DNA of 64,000 nucleotides, taken from positions 1-64,000 of the forward strand of contig NZ_BBYK01000048.1 of the NCBI RefSeq assembly GCF_001570365.1, in the 5' to 3' direction. The DNA comes from Microtetraspora fusca (GTDB lineage Bacteria; Actinomycetota; Actinomycetes; Streptosporangiales; Streptosporangiaceae). This document shows, piece after piece, positions 16,880-25,907 of this stretch. The notes under the pieces are model-generated. The model ran no database searches and was not told the origin of the DNA. It worked only from the letters and a program-made list of their open reading frames with translations. The translations under genes were made by a program, and so were the position numbers. Position 1 is the first letter of the stretch. Every line of letters begins with the position of its first letter.

Positions 16880-17488
16880 GTGCCGGACGCCCATCCGAAG
16901 ACCGGGGAGAGCCGCCCCGAGAGCGCCCGCGACCGGCTGATCGCCGCCGGGGTGGAGGCCTTCGCCGCCAAAGGGTTCCACGGCACGACCACCCGCGACA
17001 TCTCCTCCGCTGCCGGGATGAGTCCCGCCGCCCTCTACGTGCACTACAAATCCAAGGAGGAGCTGCTCTACCAGATCTCCCGGACGGGGCACGAGGCCAC
17101 GCTTCAGCTTCTGCGGGAGAGCAGGGCGAGCTCGGACGACCCGGCCGAGCAGCTCCTCGCCGCCGTCCGCGAGTTCGTCGCGCATCATGCCCGCGGCCAC
17201 ACGAGAGCGCGCATCGTCAACTACGAGCTCTCCGCGCTCAGCGCGGAGCACTACGAGGAGATCCGGGCCATCCGCCGGGCCATCAACCAGGAGATGCGCC
17301 AGATCGTGGAGTCCGGCGTCGCCCGCGGCATGTTCCACACCCCCAACGCGCGCATGACCGCGCTCGCGCTGCTGTCACTCGGCGTCGACGTCGCGCGCTG
17401 GTACCGCGACGAGGGCGAATGGAGCCACCAGGACATCGCCGACCACTACTGCGAGCTGGCCCTGCGCATGGTCGGCGCACGCGCGTAG
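16880..17488 (+). CDS. TetR/AcrR family regulator
   Basis: A 202-residue regulator with HTH at about residues 15-60 (RDRLIAAGVEAFAAKGFHGT, TTRDISSAAGMSPAALYVHY) and a TetR C-terminal domain. The GTG at 16880 has GAGAG 8 bp upstream; an earlier TTG lacks a site and adds a non-conserved leader. It is divergent from two SDR genes. The C-domain pattern (HHARGHTRARIVNYEL, EIRAIRRAIN) is of the KstR2/FadR-like type that answers to acyl-CoAs, so lipid metabolism is the probable context. Confidence 0.85.
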   Translation: MPDAHPKTGESRPESARDRLIAAGVEAFAAKGFHGTTTRDISSAAGMSPAALYVHYKSKEELLYQISRTGHEATLQLLRESRASSDDPAEQLLAAVREFVAHHARGHTRARIVNYELSALSAEHYEEIRAIRRAINQEMRQIVESGVARGMFHTPNARMTALALLSLGVDVARWYRDEGEWSHQDIADHYCELALRMVGARA

Positions 17489-17718
17489 CGGCACGCGCAC
17501 ACGAACCGCCGATCTCCGTGCTGACACGGATCACTCCCCGCCACTCGCGGGCCTAACTTGAGAGCCGTGGCACCTCCGCCCGCCGGGCCGCCCCAACGCC
17601 TTTCCCGGTCATGGCCCCGTCCGCCGTGTTCACCGGCAGGTGACAGGACTTTGAAAGCGAGTCTCAAGGGAGCGCGCGGAAGCTCCTTCTCAGTGACGAC
17701 CCATCGGAAGGATCACCA

Positions 17719-18213
17719 ATGAGCAACGTCCGGAAGACCCTCACAGCCGTCGCGGCGATCGCGCTCCTCTCCCTCGCCGCGGCCTGCGACGGCGGCGACG
17801 GCGGCGCCGGCGTCGCCAGCGGCACGAGCGGAAAGGACAAGCCGGCCGCCGTCAGCACGGTCACAGACGGTGCCGACGACAGCGGCACGAAAGACGCCGA
17901 CGACAGCGGCACGAAAAGTGCCGCGGGCGGCGCGGACAACCCGGCGGTCTGCGCGGAGGCGGTCGCCGCGACGGGAGACTTCATGACCAAGGTGATGATG
18001 GCGCCCACCGACCAGCAGAGCATCAACAAGGCGATCTCGGGCCACGCCGACAAACTCAAGAACCTCTCCGAGCGGGCCGACGGCGATCTCAAGACGGCCC
18101 TGACCGAGATGGTCGACGCGTTCTCCCAGCTCGACGTCGGCTCCACCACGGCGAGCGAAATCAGCAAGAAGGTCGACGTGGCCAGCAAGAAGCTCCTGAA
18201 GTCCTGCTCCTGA
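17719..18213 (+). CDS. small secreted lipoprotein, unknown function
   Basis: A 164-residue protein with a lipoprotein signal peptide (lipobox LAAAC, Cys23), a low-complexity Gly/Asp/Ser/Lys linker (24-75) and a helical C-terminal domain with one Cys pair (CAEAV near 79 and CS at the end). The linker contains a 21-bp exact DNA repeat (17872-17892 and 17896-17916) with a 24-bp period that encodes ADDSGTK twice. GGAAGGATCACC precedes the ATG. No family was recognised; the C-terminal domain looks like a small secreted helical bundle. It stands alone, with 230 bp of featureless sequence upstream. Confidence 0.7.
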   Translation: MSNVRKTLTAVAAIALLSLAAACDGGDGGAGVASGTSGKDKPAAVSTVTDGADDSGTKDADDSGTKSAAGGADNPAVCAEAVAATGDFMTKVMMAPTDQQSINKAISGHADKLKNLSERADGDLKTALTEMVDAFSQLDVGSTTASEISKKVDVASKKLLKSCS

Positions 18214-18426
18214 CCCCCTCAGGACTTCGGGCGTGCGGCCGACCAGGTAGGGCGCTCCTGACGTGGTCGTGTACGGCCGAGGATTCCCTCCTCAGGGACC
18301 GCGGAGAGTTTGCCGTCCGGGCGGCGTGACCCGCCGGCATGAGGGCAGGCCACACCGGAGGGCGGACCGCAGGTGGCCGCCACTACTTCGCCGGACGCCA
18401 TCTGGCCAGGCACTCCCGGAGGACAC

Positions 18427-18939
18427 ATGGCGAGAGTAGGGCGGCTGCTCGTGACAGCCGCCGTCTTGGGCACGGGGATCAGCCATGCCCTGGCGGACCT
18501 GAACCGCACGCACGTCTTCAACCCCCGATGGACGCCGCACGCCCGCTTCCACGCGGCGTCGGCGATCGTGACCGACCTGGGCTGGACGATCGCCGGAGTG
18601 TGGCTGCTGTGGCGATCGGGAACACGGCGAGAGCAGGATCTCGCGCTGAAGGTCGCCGCACTGCACCCGATCTTCAGCTACGCGCCCTTCTTCGTCGCGG
18701 TCACGCTGCCGGGGGCCGAGGCCGAGGACAAGCCTGGGCAGATACCGCGTGTCGCCGGAGTGCCCGTGAACCTGTTCGTGGCCGGCGTCGCGTCGGGTCT
18801 GTCGGCACTCGGATACCTGCTGGCCCGTGCCGACGATCGCCGTGGCAGGCCTTCGGCGCGGTCGTCGGATGCCCGCCCGACCGCGGGCGTCCGCCCCGGC
18901 GAGGTTCGTGACCACCAAGCTCTGGCAGCGGGAACGTGA
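18427..18939 (+). CDS. small membrane protein (DUF6640-like)
   Basis: A 170-residue protein with about four membrane spans. The loop after span 1 carries HALADLNRTHVFNPRWTPHA and RFHAASAIV; this Asp-Asn-x-Thr-His pattern recalls the family annotated DUF6640, a recollection I cannot check here. GGAGGACAC is directly upstream of the ATG. The function is unknown. The C-terminal 30 residues are basic and disordered. Confidence 0.65.
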   Translation: MARVGRLLVTAAVLGTGISHALADLNRTHVFNPRWTPHARFHAASAIVTDLGWTIAGVWLLWRSGTRREQDLALKVAALHPIFSYAPFFVAVTLPGAEAEDKPGQIPRVAGVPVNLFVAGVASGLSALGYLLARADDRRGRPSARSSDARPTAGVRPGEVRDHQALAAGT

Positions 18940-19001
18940 CGGCCCCGGCGCCCACCCCCGGACCCGCGTGAATGGCTCCCGAACCGGGGCAGCACACCCG
19001 T

Positions 19002-20825
19002 ATGACCGGCACGCGACAACCGTGCCCCAGAGCCGACTACCTGCCGATCGCCGACCATGGACTGATCGGCGATCTGCGCACCGCGGCGCTGGTGGGCACC
19101 GACGGCACCATCGACTGGTACTGCTGTCCGCGCTTCGACGCACCCAGCGTGTTCGCCTCGATCCTGGACGCCGACCGGGGCGGGTCGTTCGAGCTGGCCG
19201 CCGACGCGCCGACGAGGACCAAGCAGTTCTACTTCCCGGACACCAACGTGCTGATCACCCGGTTCTTCACCGAGGACGGTGTGGGAGAGGTCCAGGACTT
19301 CATGCCGATCACCGACGGCGCGGGCGAGCCCGGCCGGCACCGGCTGATCCGGCGCGTACTGTGCGTGCGCGGCTCGGTGCCGTTCCGCGCGCGGGTGGCC
19401 CCGCGGTTCGACTACGCCAGGAAGCCGCACACCGTCCGACGGCACGCCGGTCAGATCCTCTTCGAGTCCGCGGATCTCGCGCTCGCGCTGACCGCGACCG
19501 TGGCCGTCGAACACGACGCCCGGAACGCGACCGCGTCGTTCAAGCTCGGCGAGGGTGAGTCGGCGGTTTTCGCGCTCGACCGCGTCAGCGACGACATCGC
19601 GCCGCGGGGTTGCCCGCACGCCGAGGCCGAACAGCAGTTCACCGCCACCGTGGCGTTCTGGCGGCGATGGCTGTCCTCCTCCCGCTACCGCGGCCGATGG
19701 CGGGAGATCGTGCACCGCTCCGCGCTGACGCTCAAGCTGCTCACCTACGCGCCCACCGGCGCGATCGTGGCCGCGCCGACGACCAGCCTTCCCGAACAGA
19801 TCGGCGGCGGACGCAACTGGGACTACCGGTACGTCTGGATCCGCGACGCGGCCTTCTGCGCCTACGCCCTGCTGCGCCTGGGCTTCTCCAGCGAGGCCGA
19901 GGCCTTCATGAAGTTCCTGGGCGAGCACATCAGCCTCCGCCCCGGCGGCCAGGGGCCGCTGCAGATCATGTACGGCATCGACGGCCGCACCGACCTCCCC
20001 GAACACGAACTGGACGAGTTGGAGGGCTACTGCGGCTCCGCCCCGGTACGCATCGGAAACGCCGCCGCCGACCAGCTCCAGCTCGACATCTACGGCGCGC
20101 TGATCGACTCGGTCTATCTCTACGACAAGTGGGGCCAGCCGATCCCCAGCTACCAGTGGGACAAGGCCTGCGAAGCGGTGGAGTGGGTCTGCGACCACTG
20201 GGACCAGCCCGACGAGGGCATCTGGGAAACCCGCGGCGGCCGCAAGAACTTCCTGTACTCGCGGCTGATGTGCTGGGTGGCGATCGAACGGGCCATGCGG
20301 CTGGCCCACCGCCGTGGCCTGCCCGCCGACCTCTCCCGCTGGGCGCAGGCTCGGGACACGATCTACCGGGAGATCATGCGCCGCGGCTGGTCTCCCACGC
20401 GGCGGGCGTTCGTCCAGCACTTCGACGACGACGTCCTCGACGCCTCTGTCCTGATGATGCCCCTGGCCAAGTTCATCTCCCCCACCGACCCGCAGTGGCT
20501 CGCCACGCTGGACGCGCTCACCGCCGACCTGGTGTCCGACTCGCTGGTCTACCGCTACGATCCCGCTGCCAGCCCCGACGGCCTGCGCGGCACCGAGGGC
20601 ACCTTCTCGATCTGCTCGTTCTGGTACGTGGAGGCGCTCGCCCGTGCCGGGCGGCTCGACGAGGCACGGCTGGCCTTCGAGAAGATGCTCACCTACGCCA
20701 ACCATCTCGGCCTGTACGCCGAGCAGATCAGCCACACCGGCGAGCAGCAGGGCAACTTCCCGCAGGCATTCACGCACTTCGCACTGATCAGCGCCGCGTT
20801 CAACCTCGACCGCGCCCTCGGCTGA
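19002..20825 (+). CDS. GH15 family glucoamylase/trehalase-like enzyme
   Basis: A 607-residue protein with an N-terminal beta-sandwich ([40 protein letters not shown]) and a GH15 (alpha/alpha)6 barrel. Key segments are [18 protein letters not shown] (about residue 270) and the catalytic-Glu region [16 protein letters not shown] (about 530). This architecture is that of the actinobacterial alpha,alpha-trehalase/glucoamylase-like proteins; mycobacterial homologues hydrolyse trehalose. There is no signal peptide, so it is probably cytosolic. ATG 19002 is preferred over ATG 18972, but neither has a strong ribosome site. A clear terminator follows. Confidence 0.88.
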   Translation: MTGTRQPCPRADYLPIADHGLIGDLRTAALVGTDGTIDWYCCPRFDAPSVFASILDADRGGSFELAADAPTRTKQFYFPDTNVLITRFFTEDGVGEVQDFMPITDGAGEPGRHRLIRRVLCVRGSVPFRARVAPRFDYARKPHTVRRHAGQILFESADLALALTATVAVEHDARNATASFKLGEGESAVFALDRVSDDIAPRGCPHAEAEQQFTATVAFWRRWLSSSRYRGRWREIVHRSALTLKLLTYAPTGAIVAAPTTSLPEQIGGGRNWDYRYVWIRDAAFCAYALLRLGFSSEAEAFMKFLGEHISLRPGGQGPLQIMYGIDGRTDLPEHELDELEGYCGSAPVRIGNAAADQLQLDIYGALIDSVYLYDKWGQPIPSYQWDKACEAVEWVCDHWDQPDEGIWETRGGRKNFLYSRLMCWVAIERAMRLAHRRGLPADLSRWAQARDTIYREIMRRGWSPTRRAFVQHFDDDVLDASVLMMPLAKFISPTDPQWLATLDALTADLVSDSLVYRYDPAASPDGLRGTEGTFSICSFWYVEALARAGRLDEARLAFEKMLTYANHLGLYAEQISHTGEQQGNFPQAFTHFALISAAFNLDRALG

Positions 20826-20870
20826 CCGCCGGTCGCGCCACGTGTGGGAGGGGCGGCCCCTGACCGGCCC

Positions 20871-20896
20871 GCGCGCCTCAGGTGGCGCGCTCTTTT
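20871..20896 (+). terminator. intrinsic terminator
   Basis: GCGCGCC-TCAGGT-GGCGCGC followed by TCTTTT, 45 bp past the GH15 stop. It is the only terminator in the window with a real U-tract. Confidence 0.8.
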
Positions 20897-20970
20897 CCCG
20901 CGCGGTCGCCGCTCGGTCGAGGCCGGCTTCCCGGTTCTCTCACCATCCCTCAGTCAGGACGCGAGATGGG

Positions 20971-22113
20971 TCATCGAGCGGCTCCCTCTTCAGCGTCTCG
21001 GGGGGTGGTGGGGGTGGAGATCCGGGCGCCGGAGCCGGTCGAGGCGCGAACCCGGAGCTCGGTCGGGTGCACCCGATTGACCGGCTCGTCGCCGGGCGCG
21101 TCCGTCGCCAGGATCTCCGCGAGCAGTTCGGCCGCGCTCACGCCGTAGGCACGCGGGCGCAGGTCGACGGCGGTGATCGGCGGGTCGCACATCTCGAGGC
21201 TCTGGCTCGCCACACACGACGCGAGCAGCAGTTCCTCGCCGACCTGCCGTCCGAGCGACCGGAGGGTGCCGAGCGCGCGCAGGGCGCTGCCGTCCGGGGC
21301 GCAGACGAGGGCGTCGAGGTCGGGACGGGCGGCCATCAGGTCACGCACGACCGCGTCGAGCGTCTCGGGCGAGGCGTCCACCGCGACGTCTCTGACGGCG
21401 GGTTCGACGCCGTGCGCCGCGCACCACCGCTCGTAGGTGTCCCGCAGCGTCAGCGACCAGTCGGTGAGGAAGTCCCCGTCCGTCGTGATCAGCCCGGGCA
21501 TGGCGGCGCCGCGAGCACTGAGGTGCTCGAGGAGCTGGGTGGTCGTCGCCACGTGGTCCGCGCTCAGGATGCCGCGGGGCACGGGACCGGCACCCCGGTG
21601 GTGTCCCACGGTGACCACCGGAACGCCGCCGCCGAGCAGGTCGGCGACGACCGGGTCGTCCTGAATGGGGTCCAGGATGATCAGGCCGTCCACGCGGAGC
21701 CGGGGCGCCTTGATCCCGCTGGAATCGGGGCCGAGCAGGGTGAGGTCGAGCCCGGCCACCCGGGCCCGCTCGGCGATCCCGAAGGCGAACTCCATGTAGA
21801 AACCCGTGCCCATGACCTGGCGCGGCAGGTAGAGGCCGACGGCGCCGACGCGGCTGTTGCGCAGGTGGCGGGCGGCCGTGTTGGGGTGGTAGCCGAGACG
21901 GGCGGCGACCTCCTCGATCCGGGCCCGGGTCCGTGCCGAGACACGGCCGGCGCCGGACAGCGCGTCGGACGCGGTGGTCTTGGAGACCCCCGCGTGCCGG
22001 GCCACGTCGACGATCGTCACGGAACGGGCGGGCCCCGCGGGGGTTTCGGGGGGCGGCGGCGCGGCACCCGGCACGCCTGTCGGTGACTGCGCCCGCCCCT
22101 CGGCATTTTTCAC
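20971..22113 (-). CDS. LacI family regulator
   Basis: A 380-residue repressor with a Pro-rich extension of about 30 residues, a LacI HTH (about 31-56, VTIVDVARHAGVSKTTASDA, where the hinge helix follows) and a periplasmic-binding-protein-like sensor. The GTG at 22113 is chosen because GGAG lies 8 bp upstream; longer frames would cross the operators. It is divergent from the small membrane protein, symporter and deacetylase operon. Two identical CCGGAACGTTCCGG sites lie in the divergent region, consistent with autorepression and control of the operon. Confidence 0.88.
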   Translation of the reverse strand: MKNAEGRAQSPTGVPGAAPPPPETPAGPARSVTIVDVARHAGVSKTTASDALSGAGRVSARTRARIEEVAARLGYHPNTAARHLRNSRVGAVGLYLPRQVMGTGFYMEFAFGIAERARVAGLDLTLLGPDSSGIKAPRLRVDGLIILDPIQDDPVVADLLGGGVPVVTVGHHRGAGPVPRGILSADHVATTTQLLEHLSARGAAMPGLITTDGDFLTDWSLTLRDTYERWCAAHGVEPAVRDVAVDASPETLDAVVRDLMAARPDLDALVCAPDGSALRALGTLRSLGRQVGEELLLASCVASQSLEMCDPPITAVDLRPRAYGVSAAELLAEILATDAPGDEPVNRVHPTELRVRASTGSGARISTPTTPRDAEEGAAR

Positions 22114-22134
22114 GTCTTTAACTCCGAGGTCTTG

Positions 22135-22148
22135 CCGGAACGTTCCGG
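22135..22148. promoter_or_regulatory. LacI operator 1
   Basis: CCGGAACGTTCCGG, a perfect 14-bp palindrome with the central CG typical of LacI-family operators, 22 bp upstream of the LacI start codon. Confidence 0.75.
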
Positions 22149-22168
22149 ATGCCTTTACTTTAACGACG

Positions 22169-22182
22169 CCGGAACGTTCCGG
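22169..22182. promoter_or_regulatory. LacI operator 2
   Basis: A second exact CCGGAACGTTCCGG (extended to 16 bp as GCCGG...CCGGC, 22168-22183). Its centre is 34 bp from operator 1; it lies about 47 bp before the first gene of the divergent operon. Confidence 0.75.
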
Positions 22183-22229
22183 CATCTTCAACGTGGTCCC
22201 CCCATCGCACATCGGCACGAAGGACCGCC

Positions 22230-22463
22230 ATGAACCACGCCCCCCATACCCGTCCCCGGCCGCGCGGCCTGTTCGCGGCCCTGCTCATCCTCGACGTCGT
22301 CCTGACGCTCTGCCCGCCCGTGTACTGGCTGGTCGGAGGCCGCGCGGACGCCACGCTCTCCCTGCTCTACTTCATCGGCGGCGGAGCCGTCGTCCTCGCC
22401 AGCATCGTGATCATGTACGTGCTCGACCGCCCGCCCGCGGCCACCCCCGGAGGCCTGTCGTGA
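22230..22463 (+). CDS. small two-span membrane protein, symporter partner
   Basis: A 77-residue protein with two hydrophobic spans (about 14-36 and 43-65) separated by a short loop. Its stop overlaps the symporter GTG start by 4 bp (22460-22463), so the two are translationally coupled. Small two-span proteins (DUF3311, DUF4212 and similar) commonly precede SSS symporters and are thought to be subunits. I cannot say which of those families this is. Confidence 0.7.
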   Translation: MNHAPHTRPRPRGLFAALLILDVVLTLCPPVYWLVGGRADATLSLLYFIGGGAVVLASIVIMYVLDRPPAATPGGLS

Positions 22464-23965
22464 ACATGCTGGTCGGGTACGGCGCGATCGCCCTGCTGCT
22501 CCTGCTGATCGTCCTGGTCCTCGAACGCTCCAAGAGGGCGAACGACGACTTCAGCGACTACACCGTCGCCGGACGTTCCTTCGGGTCCTGGTATCAGACC
22601 ATGTCGTTCCTGAACACCTGGCTGCCCGGATCGATCTTCATCTCCTTCACCGGCCTGGCCGCCGGCGCCGGGGTGATCGGCTTCTACTACCTGCCGTACT
22701 CGCTGCTCGCCATGGTGCTGATGTTCTTCATGGCCCAGCGCGTGCACGACTGGGGACGCCGCTTCGACCTGCGCACCCAGGCGGACTTCCTCGGTCGGCG
22801 CTTCGGCTCCCGCCACGTGCGGACCGTCGCCGCCGTCATCGGTGTCGTGGCGTCGTTCCCCTGGCTCGTGCTGGGACTGCAGTCCCTCGGCCTGGTGTTC
22901 TCGTACCTGTCCTTCGGACGGGTGTCGGCGAACGCCGCCATCCTGATCGGCATCGGCTTCCTCGCGCTGCGCCAGATCTGGACGGTCCGCATGGGCATGC
23001 GCGGCGTCGTGGTCAGCGACATGGTGCAGGGCTTGGTGGCGTACGTGCTGGGGCTGTGCGTCATCCTCGGGCTGCTGGTGTGGCTGCTCACGAACGGGCA
23101 CACGCTGGACAAGGTCCCCGGCACGTTCTTCTCGCTGCCCGGGCCCGGCAGCGAGGCCGGCCCGCTGTACCTGATGTCGATCGTGCTGACCGGCGCGCTC
23201 GGCGGCTGGTGCTGGCCCGACATCTTCGTACGGCTGTTCACGGCCCGCAGCACGGCGGTCATCAAGCGGTCGGCGGTCCAGATCGCGCCCTTCGTCCTCG
23301 TCTTCGCCACCGCGCTCAGCCTGCTGGGCATGCTGGCCTCGACGGTCCCGGGCGTCTCGGCCGAACCCGACCACGTCTGGTTCATCACCGCGGGCGTCGG
23401 CGGCACGGTTCTCGTGTCCCTGGCCGGGGTCATCGTCCTGGCCGCCACCATGGGCAACGTCGACGCCAACATGCAGGCCTGCGGCGCCCTGATCACCAAC
23501 GACGTGCTGCCCCGCCGCGCGGACGACCGTCCCGACGACGGACGGGAGACCGCCACGGCCAAGGTGGCCGTGATCGTGCTGACCGTGCTCGCCGCGGCCG
23601 CCGCCGCCGCGACCACGACCAGCGAGGGCCTGTACAGCCTCGCGATCATCTCCTACCAGGGCATCTGCCAGCTCGCGCCGGCGCTCTTCCTCGGCATCTT
23701 CTGGAGGCGCGGAACCGCGGCCGGGGCGATCGCGGCCATGCTGAGCGGCTTCGCCGTCGCCGCGGTGCTCCAGGCGGTGTACGAGACCTCGATCCCCTGG
23801 CTCGGCGGCCTGACCTCCGGCGTTGCCGGGCTGATCGTCAACACCGCCGTCTATGTCGGCGTCGCGTTCCTCGGACCGCGCTCGCGGGCCGAGGAGGCCC
23901 GGATCGCCTCCCTCTTCGACGACGTCTCCGACGCGACCCACGGCGAACCCGTCCCCGCACAGTAA
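22460..23965 (+). CDS. SSS family sodium:solute symporter
   Basis: A 501-residue protein with about 13 spans. The family fold is clear: DYTVAGRSFGSWYQTMSFLN after span 1, LRTQADFLGRRFGSRHVR, the SDMVQGLVAYVLGL segment and MGNVDANMQACGALITNDVL. It takes up an organic solute with sodium. The GTG start is used with GGAGG in the upstream gene. The partner deacetylase starts 16 bp downstream, so the transported compound is probably an N-acylated amine or similar; inferred from context only. Confidence 0.87.
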   Translation: MNMLVGYGAIALLLLLIVLVLERSKRANDDFSDYTVAGRSFGSWYQTMSFLNTWLPGSIFISFTGLAAGAGVIGFYYLPYSLLAMVLMFFMAQRVHDWGRRFDLRTQADFLGRRFGSRHVRTVAAVIGVVASFPWLVLGLQSLGLVFSYLSFGRVSANAAILIGIGFLALRQIWTVRMGMRGVVVSDMVQGLVAYVLGLCVILGLLVWLLTNGHTLDKVPGTFFSLPGPGSEAGPLYLMSIVLTGALGGWCWPDIFVRLFTARSTAVIKRSAVQIAPFVLVFATALSLLGMLASTVPGVSAEPDHVWFITAGVGGTVLVSLAGVIVLAATMGNVDANMQACGALITNDVLPRRADDRPDDGRETATAKVAVIVLTVLAAAAAAATTTSEGLYSLAIISYQGICQLAPALFLGIFWRRGTAAGAIAAMLSGFAVAAVLQAVYETSIPWLGGLTSGVAGLIVNTAVYVGVAFLGPRSRAEEARIASLFDDVSDATHGEPVPAQ

Positions 23966-23980
23966 GGAGCCTGGAACATC

Positions 23981-25108
23981 ATGACCACCGGATACGTCTG
24001 GCACGAGCGCTACGCCTGGCACGACACCGGCACGCACGCCGGGTTGCTGCCCGCGGGTGGGGCCGTCCAGCCCTTCCGGAACTTCGAGAGCCCGGAGTCC
24101 AAGACCCGGTTCGCCGGGCTCGTCGAGGTCTCCGGGCTGCTCGACCACCTGGTCCGCGTTCCGGCGCGACCCGCCGCGGAAGAGGACCTGCTGCGCGTGC
24201 ACACCCCCGAGTACGTGGCGCGCATCCGGGCCCTGAGCGAAGCGGGCGGCGGCGACGCGGGCGACGGCCAGTCCCCCTTCGGGCCGGGTTCGTACGAGAT
24301 CGCCCGGCTCGCGGCGGGCGGGACGATCGCGGCGACCGAGGCGGTGCTGATGGGGAGGGCGGACAACGCGTACGCGCTGGTCCGCCCGCCGGGGCACCAC
24401 GCGGAGCGCGACAGCGGCATGGGCTACTGCCTGTTCGCCAACATCGCGGTCGCCGTGGAGTGGGCGCGCGCCAACCATGGGGTGCGCCGGGTGGCGGTCG
24501 TCGACTACGACGTGCACCACGGCAACGGCACACAGTCGGCGTTCTACGAGGACCCCGACGTGCTGACCGTCTCCATCCACCAGGAGCACCTGTTCCCGCA
24601 GCACAGCGGCACGTTCGCGGAGACCGGCGAGGGAGCGGGCGCGGGCGCGGCGCTCAACATCCCGCTCCCGGCCGGCTGCGGCAACGGCGCCTACACCGAG
24701 GCGTTCCGCCGCGTGGTGACCCCCGCCGTACGGGCCTTCGCCCCCGAACTGATCATGGTGGCGAGCGGGTTCGACGCCTGCGCGGCGGACCCGCTGGGGC
24801 GGATGACCGTCACGGCCGCCGGGTACCGCGCGCTGACCCGGCAGCTGATGGACGTCGCCGACGAGGTCTGCCAGGGCCGCCTGGTCATGTCGCACGAGGG
24901 CGGCTACTCCCCCGTGTACGTCCCGTTCTGCGGGCTGGCCGTGCTGGAGACCCTGTCGGGGTACGAAACCGGCGTCGGAGACCCCTTCGACGACATTTGG
25001 GCCCCCTCTCCGCAGCACCCGCTCACCCCGTGGCAGGACGACGTGCTGAAGCGCGCCGAGGACGTGGCCCGCGGCCTCGGCCTACTTGCCCCCTCGCGGC
25101 CGATTTGA
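23981..25108 (+). CDS. histone deacetylase superfamily amidohydrolase
   Basis: A 375-residue class II HDAC/acetylpolyamine-amidohydrolase-like enzyme. The His dyad is H139-H140 (RPPGHHAE), zinc ligands are D177 and H179 (DYDVHHGNG), and the third is the Asp of VASGFDACAADPLG (about 265). The C-terminal GGY motif is in SHEGGYSPVYV. In bacteria such enzymes deacetylate small N-acetyl amines such as acetylpolyamines, not histones. Co-transcription with an SSS transporter and LacI control suggests catabolism of an imported acyl-amide. AAGGAG precedes the ATG. Confidence 0.85.
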   Translation: MTTGYVWHERYAWHDTGTHAGLLPAGGAVQPFRNFESPESKTRFAGLVEVSGLLDHLVRVPARPAAEEDLLRVHTPEYVARIRALSEAGGGDAGDGQSPFGPGSYEIARLAAGGTIAATEAVLMGRADNAYALVRPPGHHAERDSGMGYCLFANIAVAVEWARANHGVRRVAVVDYDVHHGNGTQSAFYEDPDVLTVSIHQEHLFPQHSGTFAETGEGAGAGAALNIPLPAGCGNGAYTEAFRRVVTPAVRAFAPELIMVASGFDACAADPLGRMTVTAAGYRALTRQLMDVADEVCQGRLVMSHEGGYSPVYVPFCGLAVLETLSGYETGVGDPFDDIWAPSPQHPLTPWQDDVLKRAEDVARGLGLLAPSRPI

Positions 25109-25490
25109 GCACCGATCGCACAAGTCGCGGGAGGTGAGGCTCGGCCGACCGGTCGGCATGGATTGTCCAGATGTCCGGCCCACGAGCGTCGGCGACGGTT
25201 CCGCTTCTCAACAGGCAGCCCCCCGATGTGGCGGAGCCACGGAAGACACAGGGGCGAAGGTCGTTCTTCCAGCAGGGAGCTCCACCTTCGCCCCTGGCCC
25301 TCGGCCGCTTCCCTGCCGTTGGTCTTCGCGAGCGGAGATCCATCTTGGCAAGTTCTCGGCGTCTTTGCGCTGGTGGTCCTGGTCGGCCTTGTCCTTCGCA
25401 TCGAAGGGGCGATACGGCGCTGACACCTGGTCTCCGGAATCGTCCGTTGCGATCCCTGTTGCAGTTCAAGGGAGTCGCACACGGTTCAGT
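25109..25490. other. gene-poor scar with inverted repeats
   Basis: No convincing gene. It contains the 14-bp palindrome GCCGACCGGTCGGC (25144-25157) and a perfect 13-bp inverted repeat CAGGGGCGAAGGT (25249-25261) / ACCTTCGCCCCTG (25284-25296) with a 22-nt loop, possibly the terminator of the deacetylase operon. A plus-strand frame ending at 25423 finishes with a hydrophobic stretch (WQVLGVFALVVLVGLVLRIE) but shows weaker codon bias than its neighbours and no ribosome site, so it may be a gene remnant. Confidence 0.5.
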
Positions 25491-25724
25491 GTGGACCACG
25501 TAAGGTCTCTGAGCTACACGGTGTGGACCCTGCTGGTATGGGTCGCCTCGGCGGCGGCCGACTTCGGGCTCGGCCTCATCTCCGGAGCGTCGGAGGATGT
25601 ACGGCCGATCACGCTGTCCATCGGGGTGAGCCTGCTGGGCGAGGCGCTCACCCTCGGCCTGCGCGCCCTGGCCGGCGGGATTCCGTTCGCCCCTGAACGC
25701 TCCTCCGGGAGAGCGGCAGGGTGA
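25491..25724 (+). CDS. possible small membrane protein
   Basis: A 77-codon frame starting at GTG 25491 with two hydrophobic spans (VWTLLVWVASAAADFGLGLI and TLSIGVSLLGEALTLGLRAL). The ribosome site is poor (GGGAG about 15 bp upstream). It lies alone between a deacetylase operon and a convergent ligase operon. It may be real, or a fragment of a larger membrane gene, as the preceding region also holds a hydrophobic fragment. Confidence 0.35.
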   Translation: MDHVRSLSYTVWTLLVWVASAAADFGLGLISGASEDVRPITLSIGVSLLGEALTLGLRALAGGIPFAPERSSGRAAG

Positions 25725-25879
25725 CGTCCGTCGTGCCCGCGAATGAGCCCAGGGCGAGTCCGATCGGGACCAGGGGCACGGTGGCTCGGCGGTGGGCTCC
25801 GCCGTGTGCGACGGCGGCACATCCAGGCCGAGCGGATTCGGCCCTCCGGCGCGCGCTCGGCCAGGCGCTTTGCCGACCA

Positions 25880-25906
25880 GGGCACGCGCTGGATGCGCGC
25901 GTGCCC
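25880..25906 (-). terminator. terminator of the ligase-hydratase unit
   Basis: GGGCACGCGC/GCGCGTGCCC, a perfect 10-bp stem with a 7-nt loop, immediately after the acyl-CoA ligase stop codon (minus strand). Confidence 0.6.
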
Positions 25907-25907
25907 C

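Noticed and set aside
22367-25018. An 883-codon minus-strand open frame over the symporter and deacetylase genes
   Set aside because: Antisense shadow of two recognisable proteins; composition is dominated by Arg, Gly and Ala, with no domain.
25144-25157. Palindrome GCCGACCGGTCGGC as an operator
   Set aside because: It is downstream of the deacetylase and not near any gene start, so operator function is not supported.
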